From: Phaeobacter sp. 11ANDIMAR09
GTDB lineage: Bacteria > Pseudomonadota > Alphaproteobacteria > Rhodobacterales > Rhodobacteraceae
Assembly (NCBI RefSeq): GCF_001294455.1
Contig: NZ_LIKT01000006.1
Span: forward strand, 124,001 to 188,000
Reading direction: 5' to 3'
DNA length: 64,000 nucleotides
Position numbers and translations under genes: made by a program
The notes under the pieces: generated by a model
What the model saw: only the letters and a program-made list of their open reading frames with translations
What the model was told of the DNA's origin: nothing
Databases searched by the model: none
Shown here: positions 42,398 through 50,711 of the stretch, one piece after another
How positions within the stretch are numbered: position 1 is the stretch's first letter
How the letters are laid out: every line of letters starts with the position of its first letter

Positions 42398-43039
42398 ATG
42401 CATGTAGTGATCACTGGTGCCAATCGTGGAATTGGCCAGGAAATGGCCTCTCAGCTCGTGGCGGCGGGGCATGAGGTCACAGGAACAGCGCGCGATAGCT
42501 CCTGTGACGTGGCGCTGGATGTGACCGACCCGGCACAGCAGGGGCAGTTTGCCAGCGCCCTTGGACAGCGCCCGATTGATCTATTGGTCTGCAATGCCGG
42601 GGTCTATCTGGACAAGGGCATGTCTATGGAAAACTACACCACCGACATTTGGAGCCAGAGTATGGCGGCCAATGTGACCGGGGTGTTTCTGACTGTACAG
42701 GCGCTGTTGCCCAATCTGCGGCTGGGGACCAATCCAAAGATCGCAATCATCTCTTCGCAGATGGCCAGCCACGTTCGGGCCCCGGGGGGCAGCTATGCCT
42801 ATCGGGCCTCCAAGGCGGCTGCGCTGAATCTGGGTCGCAACCTCTCCACCGATCTCAAACCCGAGGGCATAGCCGTTGGGATCTATCATCCCGGCTGGGT
42901 GCGCACCGAAATGGGGGGCGCAGAGGGGGACATCAGCGTTGAAGCCTCTGCCCGTGGGCTGCTGCAGGAATTTGATGTGCTGACGCTTGAGACCACTGGC
43001 TGTTTTCACACCTGGGATGGCCAGATCCACGCCTACTGA
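42398..43039 (+). CDS. Short-chain dehydrogenase/reductase
   Basis: A 213-residue classical SDR-like oxidoreductase. The NAD(P)-binding motif TGANRGIGQEMASQLVAAGH is at 6-25 (TGxxxGIG), NAG at about 65 in LLVCNAGVYLD, and the active site Tyr-x3-Lys is in GSYAYRASKAAALNL. It is somewhat shorter than classical SDRs (about 250), like C-factor-type members. AAGGGG is seven bases before the start. Substrate unknown. Its 3' end faces a terminator shared with the convergent gene. Confidence 0.9.
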   Translation: MHVVITGANRGIGQEMASQLVAAGHEVTGTARDSSCDVALDVTDPAQQGQFASALGQRPIDLLVCNAGVYLDKGMSMENYTTDIWSQSMAANVTGVFLTVQALLPNLRLGTNPKIAIISSQMASHVRAPGGSYAYRASKAAALNLGRNLSTDLKPEGIAVGIYHPGWVRTEMGGAEGDISVEASARGLLQEFDVLTLETTGCFHTWDGQIHAY

Positions 43040-43085
43040 CGCATCTGCCCGGTCAATTTGCCCGACGCGGACTTGCCCGAAACAA

Positions 43086-43119
43086 AAAGACGCTGGCGGA
43101 GCACCACCAGCGTCTTTTG
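43086..43119. terminator. Bidirectional terminator
   Basis: AAAAGACGCTGG (43086-43097) and CCAGCGTCTTTT (43108-43119) form a 12-base stem around CGGAGCACCA. A and T runs at the two ends allow function in both directions, between the convergent SDR and pseudoprotease genes. Confidence 0.92.
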
Positions 43120-43166
43120 TGCGACTGCCCCTCAGACTTGTCGGGGCCGCCTTTGGTTTTTAGGGC

Positions 43167-44951
43167 TTATTCCCAACAGCTGACCAGAACGGTCATGCCG
43201 GTTGCCCGCAGCACCAGCGCCTGGTTTGGCAGAGCGCTGCCTGCTGGCGCATGTGATGTGGCGCTCAGCCCAGCTGCCTCCATGGCGCTGCCGATGGCGG
43301 CGGCATTTACCGCAAAGCTGACATCACCTGGCAGCTGACGTCCCTCACCGGCCTGTGGCAGCAGCATGCCAAGCACCGCGCCGGATTTATCCACCACCGG
43401 GCCACCGGCATCACCGGGTTGGGCAGAAAGCTCCAGACGGGCGAGATTGGTATCGCCTTCCAGGCTCTTGATATCAGCCAGGGTGCCCCAGGTGAGGCTG
43501 GGTGCCCCCAGCACGCCCTCATAGGAGAACCCGGAAACGGCAATCTCGGACTGCAGGCGTGGGCTCTGTGGGCTCAGCTCGGCCACGGCCATTGGGGCCA
43601 GTGTCTGGCTGGGACGCAACAGCGCCAGGCCGGTCTGAGCATCTACAGCCAGAACTTCGGCAGGGTAGCCGTGATCAAGCGTGACCCTGGTGCAGCCCTG
43701 CACCACATCTGCAGTTGTCACGGCAACGCCATCTGTGCTGACAAAGAAGCCCGAGCGGGAGATCTTGGGCTTGCGGATTTCCAGCCCTGACAGCAGGTCG
43801 ATGTTTTGCTGAATATCGGCTCCTGCGGCATCGTCCAGAACGCCCTCGGTGCGTTCAAAACTATCCTGCATAGCGGTCAGGACGCGGCTGCGGCGGGCGT
43901 AATCTCCGGCGGGCCAGATCAGGGTAAAGCCTTTGATCTCGCCATTCTTGAGGCTGGCCTGGGTAAAGGAGACAAAGCGGCTGTTGCGGCCTTCCAGGGT
44001 AAAGCTCTTGTCCTTACGTTCGCGCGGGCCTTCCAGAGGTACGATTTCCAGGGTCTGCATGATGTCATAGAGACCATAAAGCGTGCTCTTGTCACCGCGT
44101 TGGCTGATCAGCAGGACGCGGACACCCAGATCGCCTGCGGCGTCGTAATGGGCAAAGGGAGGCTCGTAGCGGTTAAAGGCAACTTCCCCAGCAGGAATTT
44201 CCATGGAAACCCCAGCGCGAGTGTCAGTGATGCGGCGCATGCCGACCGAAATCAGTGGCGCGTTGTAGTCATCCAGCAGGATCTGGCGCTGGGCCGTGGT
44301 GAGAACACCTGTGACCTCAAAGCCCTTGGCGGTCTGCCAGTCGGACATGGAGCGGCGGGTGCCGCGACCAAAGGCGCCATCAATGGCCGAATTGTAAAAA
44401 CCTGCGGCCTTAAGGGCGATCTGCAGGTCCTTGCGCTCATCCCGGCTCAACCGTTGCTCGCTGCGGCGGGCCTCGGCACGGGTTTCATCCGGCAGGGCCG
44501 GGGCTGCGGGTTCGGCCACACTCACGGGCTCTTCCGCCTGGGTTGGTTCAGGCGTGGCGGTGGCTTCGGGCACCTGTACCGGCTGTGTTGCCTGGGCAGC
44601 GCCGTCGCCAAGCGGATAGAACTGATTACGCAGATTGTTGGGCAGGGCGATGAAACTGTCGCGGGGGATTTGGCCCTCGGCGCGGTAGACCTGCAGCACG
44701 CGGGTGGCGTCTTGCCGGGTGTAGGGGCCGATCAGCACCCCGTACCAGCCGCCGCCAAGCGAAAACCCGGCCACATCCGGGATCTTGGCGGCAAAGGCGC
44801 GGGCCTCTTGGTTGGCAGAGGCCAGGGTGGGGCGCGCCGCCACCTGGATCCAGACCGTATCCTGCGGGTTTTGCTGCGCCTGCGCTGGCGCAAGTAGAAG
44901 AATGGCAAGCGCATTGAACGACAGAAGCAATGCGGCAATCAGTTTTCTCAT
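43167..44951 (-). CDS. Secreted SPOR-like / peptidoglycan-binding protein with an inactive trypsin-like domain
   Basis: A 594-residue exported protein. Signal peptide at 1-26 (MRKLIAALLLSFNALAILLL, then APAQAQ). Residues 31-110 resemble a SPOR-type repeat (WIQVAARPTLASANQEARAF; GGGWYGVLIGPYTRQDATRV). A Pro/Glu linker precedes a PG_binding_1 domain at about 168-225 (ALKAAGFYNSAIDGAFGRGT). The C-terminal third (about 395-560) has an HtrA-like trypsin fold, but VTTADVV has Asp415 where the catalytic His is expected, DAQTGLALL has Gly441 for the Asp, and QPGDAGGPVV has Ala515 for the Ser. All three catalytic residues are thus replaced. The start is the ATG at 44951; an open frame continuing upstream lies opposite glyQ and is not coding. 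Confidence 0.88.
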   Translation of the reverse strand: MRKLIAALLLSFNALAILLLAPAQAQQNPQDTVWIQVAARPTLASANQEARAFAAKIPDVAGFSLGGGWYGVLIGPYTRQDATRVLQVYRAEGQIPRDSFIALPNNLRNQFYPLGDGAAQATQPVQVPEATATPEPTQAEEPVSVAEPAAPALPDETRAEARRSEQRLSRDERKDLQIALKAAGFYNSAIDGAFGRGTRRSMSDWQTAKGFEVTGVLTTAQRQILLDDYNAPLISVGMRRITDTRAGVSMEIPAGEVAFNRYEPPFAHYDAAGDLGVRVLLISQRGDKSTLYGLYDIMQTLEIVPLEGPRERKDKSFTLEGRNSRFVSFTQASLKNGEIKGFTLIWPAGDYARRSRVLTAMQDSFERTEGVLDDAAGADIQQNIDLLSGLEIRKPKISRSGFFVSTDGVAVTTADVVQGCTRVTLDHGYPAEVLAVDAQTGLALLRPSQTLAPMAVAELSPQSPRLQSEIAVSGFSYEGVLGAPSLTWGTLADIKSLEGDTNLARLELSAQPGDAGGPVVDKSGAVLGMLLPQAGEGRQLPGDVSFAVNAAAIGSAMEAAGLSATSHAPAGSALPNQALVLRATGMTVLVSCWE

Positions 44952-45158
44952 TATCAGGACCCTATCCCGGTAAACCAAATTATTGCCGCGCAGATAAACA
45001 TTTTGCGGCGACAAAGGGAACGCCCCATGCGGGGGGGAATTCCTTACGTGATGCAGCAATCTGGTGATTATGGCCTTAATGCCACGGCGAAATGCAATGT
45101 TATGTCGTTCTGTTGCCTTCTTCCCCGGGGTCTGCGGCGCATTGCGCGCTTCTAGCCG

Positions 45159-45186
45159 TTGACCCTGCCGGGGGGCTTGCATAGGA
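45159..45186 (+). promoter_or_regulatory. Candidate promoter of glyQ
   Basis: TTGACC (45159-45164) is followed after 16 bases by ATAGGA (45181-45186), giving a plausible sigma-70 promoter 39 bases ahead of the glyQ start codon. The -35 is close to the alphaproteobacterial consensus and the -10 is only partly so. Confidence 0.45.
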
Positions 45187-45224
45187 AGAAACCCGCATTT
45201 GCAGCCAAGACGAGGGATTTGGAC

Positions 45225-46214
45225 ATGACCCAGACCGCCACAGAGACCACCGGCCAGAGTATCGGCCAGACTGGCGCGATGACCGCTGGCGTAGCCGGCT
45301 CCACTCCGCGCTCTTTTCAAGAGATCATCTTGCGGCTGCAAAGCTATTGGGCCGCCAAGGGCTGCGCCGTGATGCAGCCCTATGACATGGAAGTCGGGGC
45401 AGGGACCTTTCACCCGGCGACCACGCTGCGTTCGCTGGGCAGCAAGCCCTGGGCTGCGGCCTATGTGCAGCCTTCGCGCCGTCCCACCGATGGCCGCTAC
45501 GGGGAAAACCCCAACAGGCTGCAGCATTACTACCAGTTTCAGGCGCTGATCAAACCCAGCCCGCCCAATCTGCAAGAGCTTTACCTTGGCAGCCTTGAGG
45601 CCATCGGCGTCGACATGGCGCTGCATGACATCCGCTTTGTCGAGGACGACTGGGAGAGCCCGACATTGGGGGCCTGGGGCCTGGGCTGGGAGGTCTGGTG
45701 TGATGGTATGGAAGTCAGCCAGTTCACCTATTTCCAGCAGGTTGGCGGCCATGATTGCCACCCGGTCTCGGGAGAGCTTACCTATGGTCTGGAACGCCTG
45801 GCCATGTATGTACTGGGGGTCGACCACGTGATGGACATGCCCTTCAATGACCCGGATGCGCCAATCCCGCTGACCTATGGTGATGTCTTCAAACAGACTG
45901 AAGAAGAATATGCCCGCTGGAACTTTGACGTGGCCAACACCGAAGTTCTGCTGCGCCATTTTGAAGAGGCCGAGGCCGAATGCGCTGCCATTCTGGCGCA
46001 GGAACACGAGGACCCCAAGACCGGCAAGCGCATCATCATGGCGCACCCGGCCTATGACCAATGCATCAAGGCCAGCCATATCTTTAACCTGCTGGATGCC
46101 CGCGGGGTGATCTCGGTCACCGAACGTCAGGCCTATATTGGCCGGGTGCGTAATCTGGCCAAACAATGCGCCGATGCCTTTGTTTTGACCGAAGCTGGCG
46201 GCCACGCGGCCTAA
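45225..46214 (+). CDS. glyQ: Glycine--tRNA ligase alpha subunit
   Basis: A 329-residue catalytic subunit of the bacterial alpha2beta2 glycyl-tRNA synthetase. Class II motifs are visible in [20 protein letters not shown] and [19 protein letters not shown], and the family-specific [20 protein letters not shown] is intact. [20 protein letters not shown] lies near the end. The first 25 residues (Thr/Gly-rich) are an extra tail relative to E. coli GlyQ. ATG 45225 was taken because an upstream in-frame ATG at 45159 falls in the promoter. The beta subunit follows only after two further genes. Confidence 0.97.
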   Translation: MTQTATETTGQSIGQTGAMTAGVAGSTPRSFQEIILRLQSYWAAKGCAVMQPYDMEVGAGTFHPATTLRSLGSKPWAAAYVQPSRRPTDGRYGENPNRLQHYYQFQALIKPSPPNLQELYLGSLEAIGVDMALHDIRFVEDDWESPTLGAWGLGWEVWCDGMEVSQFTYFQQVGGHDCHPVSGELTYGLERLAMYVLGVDHVMDMPFNDPDAPIPLTYGDVFKQTEEEYARWNFDVANTEVLLRHFEEAEAECAAILAQEHEDPKTGKRIIMAHPAYDQCIKASHIFNLLDARGVISVTERQAYIGRVRNLAKQCADAFVLTEAGGHAA

Positions 46215-46303
46215 GCTACGCGTTTTGCACATCTGGCTTCCCCAGTAGCGGGGAGGCCGTGAACCCGGCCAACACGGCCAGCCAGACATCAAGGGCCTCC
46301 GCC

Positions 46304-46828
46304 ATGGGCAAGTTTCTCTCCATTATTCTCATCGCCTCAGGCCTCGCTGCTGGGGCGGCGATGTATTACCTGCAGGTCTATGGCTACTACGACGAGGTAA
46401 CAGCCAATCCCGGGCAGGACGTGGTTTTGCTGCCGCTTGACCAAGACACGCCGCGCCCTATTGCCTATGACAATTTCCAGGCCATCGATGCCGGAAGTTC
46501 GCCTATCCGCTACCGCGCCTGTTTCACCACCTCGGTGACGCGGCAGGAGTTGGCGCAGGTTTTTCAGCTTTCTGATCAGCATGAGCCGCGAAATGCGCCT
46601 AAATGGTTTGATTGTTTTGATGCTGAGGCGCTGGGCGGGGCGCTGAAGGAAGATCGGGCGACAGCCTTTGTTGCGGTCAAAAACATCTTTTATGGCGTGG
46701 ATCGCATTGTTGCGGTGACCGATCAGGGGTTGGGATATGCTTGGCATGAGCTGAACGCCTGTGGCCAAAAGGCCTATGATGGCACCGTGGTGGGTGAAGC
46801 CTGCCCGCCGCGCCCGCAGAGTAACTGA
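46304..46828 (+). CDS. DUF6446-like membrane-anchored protein
   Basis: A 174-residue protein with one N-terminal membrane segment (MGKFLSIILIASGLAAGAAM) and a periplasmic domain with PIRYRACFTTSVTRQELAQV and WHELNACGQKAYDGTVVGEA. Three cysteines in the exported domain could form a disulfide. From memory it matches a short family named DUF6446, seen between glyQ and glyS in Rhodobacterales; the name is tentative and function unknown. ATG 46304 is used because it begins the membrane anchor. Confidence 0.75.
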   Translation: MGKFLSIILIASGLAAGAAMYYLQVYGYYDEVTANPGQDVVLLPLDQDTPRPIAYDNFQAIDAGSSPIRYRACFTTSVTRQELAQVFQLSDQHEPRNAPKWFDCFDAEALGGALKEDRATAFVAVKNIFYGVDRIVAVTDQGLGYAWHELNACGQKAYDGTVVGEACPPRPQSN

Positions 46829-46937
46829 GCCGGCAGGTCAGGCGCGGGCCCTTTCCCAGGGACACTTGACCTGGGCTGATCGGGAGCCGAAGCGGGCATT
46901 GGATCAGGCAGGGCTGGCCAGGAAGATGAGGGCTGTG

Positions 46938-48146
46938 ATGGAAACTGCGATTACCATTCCTGATTTTATCTCAGTGACGCTTGGCTTTGCTGTGTTTTTG
47001 CTGGGCGCTCAGCTCAACAACCGAGTGGCGGTCCTGCGCCGCTACAACATCCCACAGGCTGTGACGGGGGGCCTGAGCGCGGCTCTGGCGGTGATGCTGG
47101 TCTATAATCTCACCGGTCTGGAGATCAGCTTTGAGATGGGCAGCCGGGACATGTTTCTGGTGCTGTTCTTTGCCGCGATCGGGTTGAACGCCCGGTTGTC
47201 GGATCTTTTGGCGGGCGGTAAGCCGCTGGCAATTCTACTGTTTCTGACCTTTCTGACAATTTTGGCCCAGAATGTGATTGGCGCTGTGGGGGCTGTTGCC
47301 TTTGGCTACCCAGCCCAGGCAGGGGTTTTGATGGGCTCGGCGGCGTTGATTGGGGGTCATGGCACAGCGATTGCCTGGGCGCCGGAGGTCGCGGCCACCA
47401 CCGGGCTGACCGGCGCGCCCGAGCTTGGCGTGGCAGTGGCAACCCTGGGGTTGGTGCTGGCGGCGCTGATCGGCGGGCCAATCGCGCGCAGCCTTATCAC
47501 CCACCATGGGCTGACCCCAAGCCGTCCCGAAGAAGAACATACCGTTGGTGTCCCCCATGATGAGGCCGAGAGCGCAGCCATTGACCACCTGGCCCTGGTC
47601 CGGGTGATGCTCTACCTCAACCTCGCGATCATCCTGGGGTATGCGCTGCATGCTCTGTCGCAGGTCGCGGGGCTGAAACTGCCGCTCTTTGTGCCCTGTT
47701 TGGTGGCGGGGATCTTGCTGGCCAATCTGCGCGCCCTGATCGCACCCAAAGCGCCTTCGGTGGCGCGGACGCCGGCTCTGGCTCTGGTGTCAGACTTCTC
47801 CCTTGGAGCCTTTCTGGCGATGTCGCTGATGAGCCTGCAGCTTTGGACCATTGCGGATCTTGGCCTGACCATCCTGGTTATTCTGCTGGCGCAGACCCTG
47901 TTTGCCGTCGGCTTTGTGCTCTTTGTGCTGTTTCCGATGCTGGGCAGCAACTACCGGGCGGCCGTGCTGGCCGCCGGATTTGGCGGTTTTGCTCTTGGGG
48001 CGACCCCCACCGCCATCGCAAATATGACCGCAGTGACCAAACGCTATGGACCCTCTCCTATTGCTTTTGTAGTACTGCCCCTGGTGTCCGCCTTCTTTGT
48101 GGATATCGCCAATGCCATCGTCATCCAGACGATTGTGAACTTCTGA
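46938..48146 (+). CDS. gltS: Sodium/glutamate symporter (GltS family)
   Basis: A 402-residue carrier with about ten membrane segments. It aligns by eye along the whole of GltS: YNIPQAVTGGLSAALAVMLV, FFAAIGLNARLSDLLAGGKP, the reentrant motif SAALIGGHGTAIAWAPEV, ATLGLVLAALIGGPIARSLI, and late LGATPTAIANMTAVTKRYGP. It should take up glutamate with Na+. The ATG at 46938 is preferred over ATG 46926 because GAGGG stands at proper spacing before it. The stop is nine bases before glyS; it lies between the two glycyl-tRNA synthetase genes, which is unusual. Confidence 0.94.
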   Translation: METAITIPDFISVTLGFAVFLLGAQLNNRVAVLRRYNIPQAVTGGLSAALAVMLVYNLTGLEISFEMGSRDMFLVLFFAAIGLNARLSDLLAGGKPLAILLFLTFLTILAQNVIGAVGAVAFGYPAQAGVLMGSAALIGGHGTAIAWAPEVAATTGLTGAPELGVAVATLGLVLAALIGGPIARSLITHHGLTPSRPEEEHTVGVPHDEAESAAIDHLALVRVMLYLNLAIILGYALHALSQVAGLKLPLFVPCLVAGILLANLRALIAPKAPSVARTPALALVSDFSLGAFLAMSLMSLQLWTIADLGLTILVILLAQTLFAVGFVLFVLFPMLGSNYRAAVLAAGFGGFALGATPTAIANMTAVTKRYGPSPIAFVVLPLVSAFFVDIANAIVIQTIVNF

Positions 48147-48155
48147 GGACCCCTG

Positions 48156-50381
48156 ATGCCCGATCTGCTGATTGAACTGTTTTCCGAGGAAATCCCGGCC
48201 CGTATGCAGGCGCGTGCGGCTGAGGATCTGAAAAAGCGCATGACCGATGGTCTGGTCGAAGCGGGTCTCACCTATGCCGGGGCTGCGGCCTTTTCGACTC
48301 CGCGCCGTTTGACCCTGGCCGTTGAAGGCCTGCTGGCCGAAAGCCCAACCCTGCGTGAAGAGCGCAAGGGGCCCAAAGTCGGCGCACCGGACAAGGCTAT
48401 TGAGGGTTTTCTGCGTGGTGCAGGGCTGACTCGGGATCAGCTGGAAGAGCGCGACACCCCCAAGGGTGCGGTTTATTTTGCTTTGATCGAAAAGCCGGGT
48501 CGCCCGGCTGCCGAGATCATTGCTGAGGTTTTGGAAGCGACCATTCGCAACTTCCCCTGGCCCAAAAGCATGCGCTGGGGTACGGGATCTTTGCGCTGGG
48601 TGCGTCCGCTGCATTCGATCCTGTGCCAGCTCAGCGATGAAAACGGCGCTGAGGTGGTGCCGCTGGAAATCGACGGGATCAAAGCGGGCAATGTGACCCA
48701 GGGCCATCGCTTTATGGCGCCGGGCGAGATCAGTGTGAACGGGTTTGAAGACTACGCCGCCAAATTGAAGCGCGCCAATGTGGTGCTGGACCCGGCAGAG
48801 CGCCAGGCCGCGATCTGGCAGGAAGCTGGTAATCAGGCCTTTGCCCGCGGGCTGGAGCTGGTCGAGGACAAGGGCCTTTTGGCCGAGGTCGCCGGTCTTG
48901 TGGAATGGCCGGTGGTGCTGCTGGGGGATATCGACTCCGAATTCCTGGAGCTGCCACCAGAGGTGCTGCAGACCTCCATGAAGGAACATCAGAAGTTCTT
49001 CTCGGTGAAGAATCCCAAGACGGGCCGGATCGAGGGCTTTGTCACCGTTGCCAACCGTGAAACCGCCGATCAAGGCGCGACCATTCTGGCGGGCAACCAA
49101 AAGGTGCTGTCGGCGCGTCTGGCCGATGCAAAATTCTTTTGGGAGAATGACCTGCGGGTTGCCAAATCCGAGAGCGGCATGGAGGCCTGGACCGCGCAGC
49201 TGTCGAATGTGACCTTCCACAACAAGCTGGGCACCCAATCTGAACGCATTGACCGCATCGCTGCGCTGGCGCGCGAGATTGCACCTGTCGTTGGCGCGGA
49301 CGCGGATCTTGCGGAACAGGCGGCACGGGTGGCCAAGGCGGATCTGTCGTCCGAGATGGTCTATGAATTCCCCGAGCTGCAGGGGCTGATGGGGCGCTAC
49401 TACGCCGAGGCCGCTGGCCTGCCGCAGGAGGTCGCGAACGCCTGCGAGATGCACTATTCGCCGCTGGGCCCCTCGGATGATGTGCCAACCGAGCCTGTCT
49501 CGGTCGCGGTGGCGCTGGCGGATAAGCTGGATACCCTCACCGGGTTCTGGGCGATTGATGAAAAGCCCACGGGCTCCAAAGACCCCTTTGCCCTGCGCCG
49601 CGCTGCCCTGGGGGTGATCCGGTTGGTGCTGGAAAACGATGTGCGGTTTTCCCTGGATCGCTTCTTTGACGGGCATCTGGTGCGGATTGAAGGCGCGTTG
49701 GATGCTTCTTTGCCCTCTGCCGAAATCGCCTCGCTGCTGGCAGAGATCGCGGAACATGGTGTCTTTGGCGCCGCTTTCCGCACTGTCAAAGAGAGCCTCG
49801 GGGATCTTGCCGAGGGTTCGTTCTTGGATCTTGAAACAAGGGTGCCGGACCTCTCGGTTGATCTGCTTTCTTTCTTCCATGACCGCCTGAAGGTCTTCCT
49901 GCGGGATCAGGGTATTCGCCACGATGTGATCGACGCTTGTATCGCCATGGAGGGCAATGATGATCTGACCCTGCTGGTAAAGCGCGCTCGGGCGCTGGAG
50001 GATTTCCTGAAGTCCGAAGACGGCACCAACTTGTTGCAGGGCTTTAAGCGCGCCAATAACATCCTGACCCAAGCCGAGGCAAAAGACGGCGTCGAATATT
50101 CCTATGGGGCGGATGTGAAATTCGCCGAGGACGAAAGCGAAAAGGAACTTTTCGCGGCGCTTGCAGCGAGCGAGGGGGCGATCTCTTCGGCCATCGAGGC
50201 CGAAGATTTCGCGGCCGCCATGGGCGGCATGGCGGCCCTGCGGGCGCCGGTGGATGCGTTTTTTGAGGCGGTGCAGGTGAATTCGGACAAGGATGTTGTG
50301 CGCCGCAACCGGCTGAACCTGCTGAGCCAGATCCGCAAGGTCTGCGGCCAGGTGGCGGATCTGACCCGGATCGAAGCCTGA
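48156..50381 (+). CDS. glyS: Glycine--tRNA ligase beta subunit
   Basis: A 741-residue beta subunit, responsible for tRNA recognition. The N-terminal MPDLLIELFSEEIPARMQAR is the family hallmark. KSMRWGTGSLRWVRPLHSIL, an HD-like domain with YEFPELQGLMGRYYAEAAGL, and DKLDTLTGFWAIDEKPTGSK (DPFALRRAALG) follow. The C-terminal anticodon-binding-like part ends at DVVRRNRLNLLSQIRKVCGQ. Normal length. It sits behind gltS and is followed by a rho-independent terminator. The opposite strand carries a very long but spurious open frame. Confidence 0.97.
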   Translation: MPDLLIELFSEEIPARMQARAAEDLKKRMTDGLVEAGLTYAGAAAFSTPRRLTLAVEGLLAESPTLREERKGPKVGAPDKAIEGFLRGAGLTRDQLEERDTPKGAVYFALIEKPGRPAAEIIAEVLEATIRNFPWPKSMRWGTGSLRWVRPLHSILCQLSDENGAEVVPLEIDGIKAGNVTQGHRFMAPGEISVNGFEDYAAKLKRANVVLDPAERQAAIWQEAGNQAFARGLELVEDKGLLAEVAGLVEWPVVLLGDIDSEFLELPPEVLQTSMKEHQKFFSVKNPKTGRIEGFVTVANRETADQGATILAGNQKVLSARLADAKFFWENDLRVAKSESGMEAWTAQLSNVTFHNKLGTQSERIDRIAALAREIAPVVGADADLAEQAARVAKADLSSEMVYEFPELQGLMGRYYAEAAGLPQEVANACEMHYSPLGPSDDVPTEPVSVAVALADKLDTLTGFWAIDEKPTGSKDPFALRRAALGVIRLVLENDVRFSLDRFFDGHLVRIEGALDASLPSAEIASLLAEIAEHGVFGAAFRTVKESLGDLAEGSFLDLETRVPDLSVDLLSFFHDRLKVFLRDQGIRHDVIDACIAMEGNDDLTLLVKRARALEDFLKSEDGTNLLQGFKRANNILTQAEAKDGVEYSYGADVKFAEDESEKELFAALAASEGAISSAIEAEDFAAAMGGMAALRAPVDAFFEAVQVNSDKDVVRRNRLNLLSQIRKVCGQVADLTRIEA

Positions 50382-50711
50382 TCCACAGCCAGGGTGGCGA
50401 GGTTTGGGGGGCTGCGCTTGGGCGCGGCCCTTTTTCCTTTGCTGGGGAGGCGTTTTAGGGGCAGCTCTGCCCCTAAAAGCGCTGGCAATTGTAATAGGCC
50501 AAGTGCGCCTCAAGGTTGAACCCTGCCGTAGGCAGGGCCGCTGACGCGGAGCTTGACCCGCGCTTTGGCCAATGCTGTGATCGGGCGTGACGCTGTGGCA
50601 TGGAAGTGATCTCTGAGGAAATTCCCACCCCGCGCCGGGCTTCACCCTTGCGAAGAGGGCTGGCGTGATTATGCTGCAGGCAACTAAAAGGTGCCGCAGT
50701 GCAGAAAAATC
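50382..50711. other. Intergenic region between glyS and the PEP-utilising gene
   Basis: No gene in 330 bases. After the glyS terminator there is a second perfect hairpin, TTTTAGGGGCA (50453-50463), loop GCTC, TGCCCCTAAAA (50468-50478). An inverted GGCCAA/TTGGCC pair frames a GC-rich segment (50499-50572) including CCTGCC-GTA-GGCAGG. These look like dispersed palindromic sequence. The promoter of the next gene should lie at 50600-50700 but cannot be pinpointed, and no Shine-Dalgarno site is evident. Confidence 0.5.
50409..50435 (+). terminator. Rho-independent terminator of glyS
   Basis: GGGCTGCGC (50409-50417), loop TTGG, GCGCGGCCC (50422-50430), then TTTTTCC. One G-T pair in a nine-base stem; 28 bases after the glyS stop codon. 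Confidence 0.87.

Noticed and set aside
45000-45224. Glycine riboswitch or T-box ahead of glyQ
   Set aside because: No conserved riboswitch core or anticodon-like stem was seen; a simple promoter accounts for the region.
44952-46292. In-frame upstream extension of the pseudoprotease gene to 46292
   Set aside because: The extension lies opposite glyQ, shows no protein-like pattern, and the signal peptide starts at 44951.
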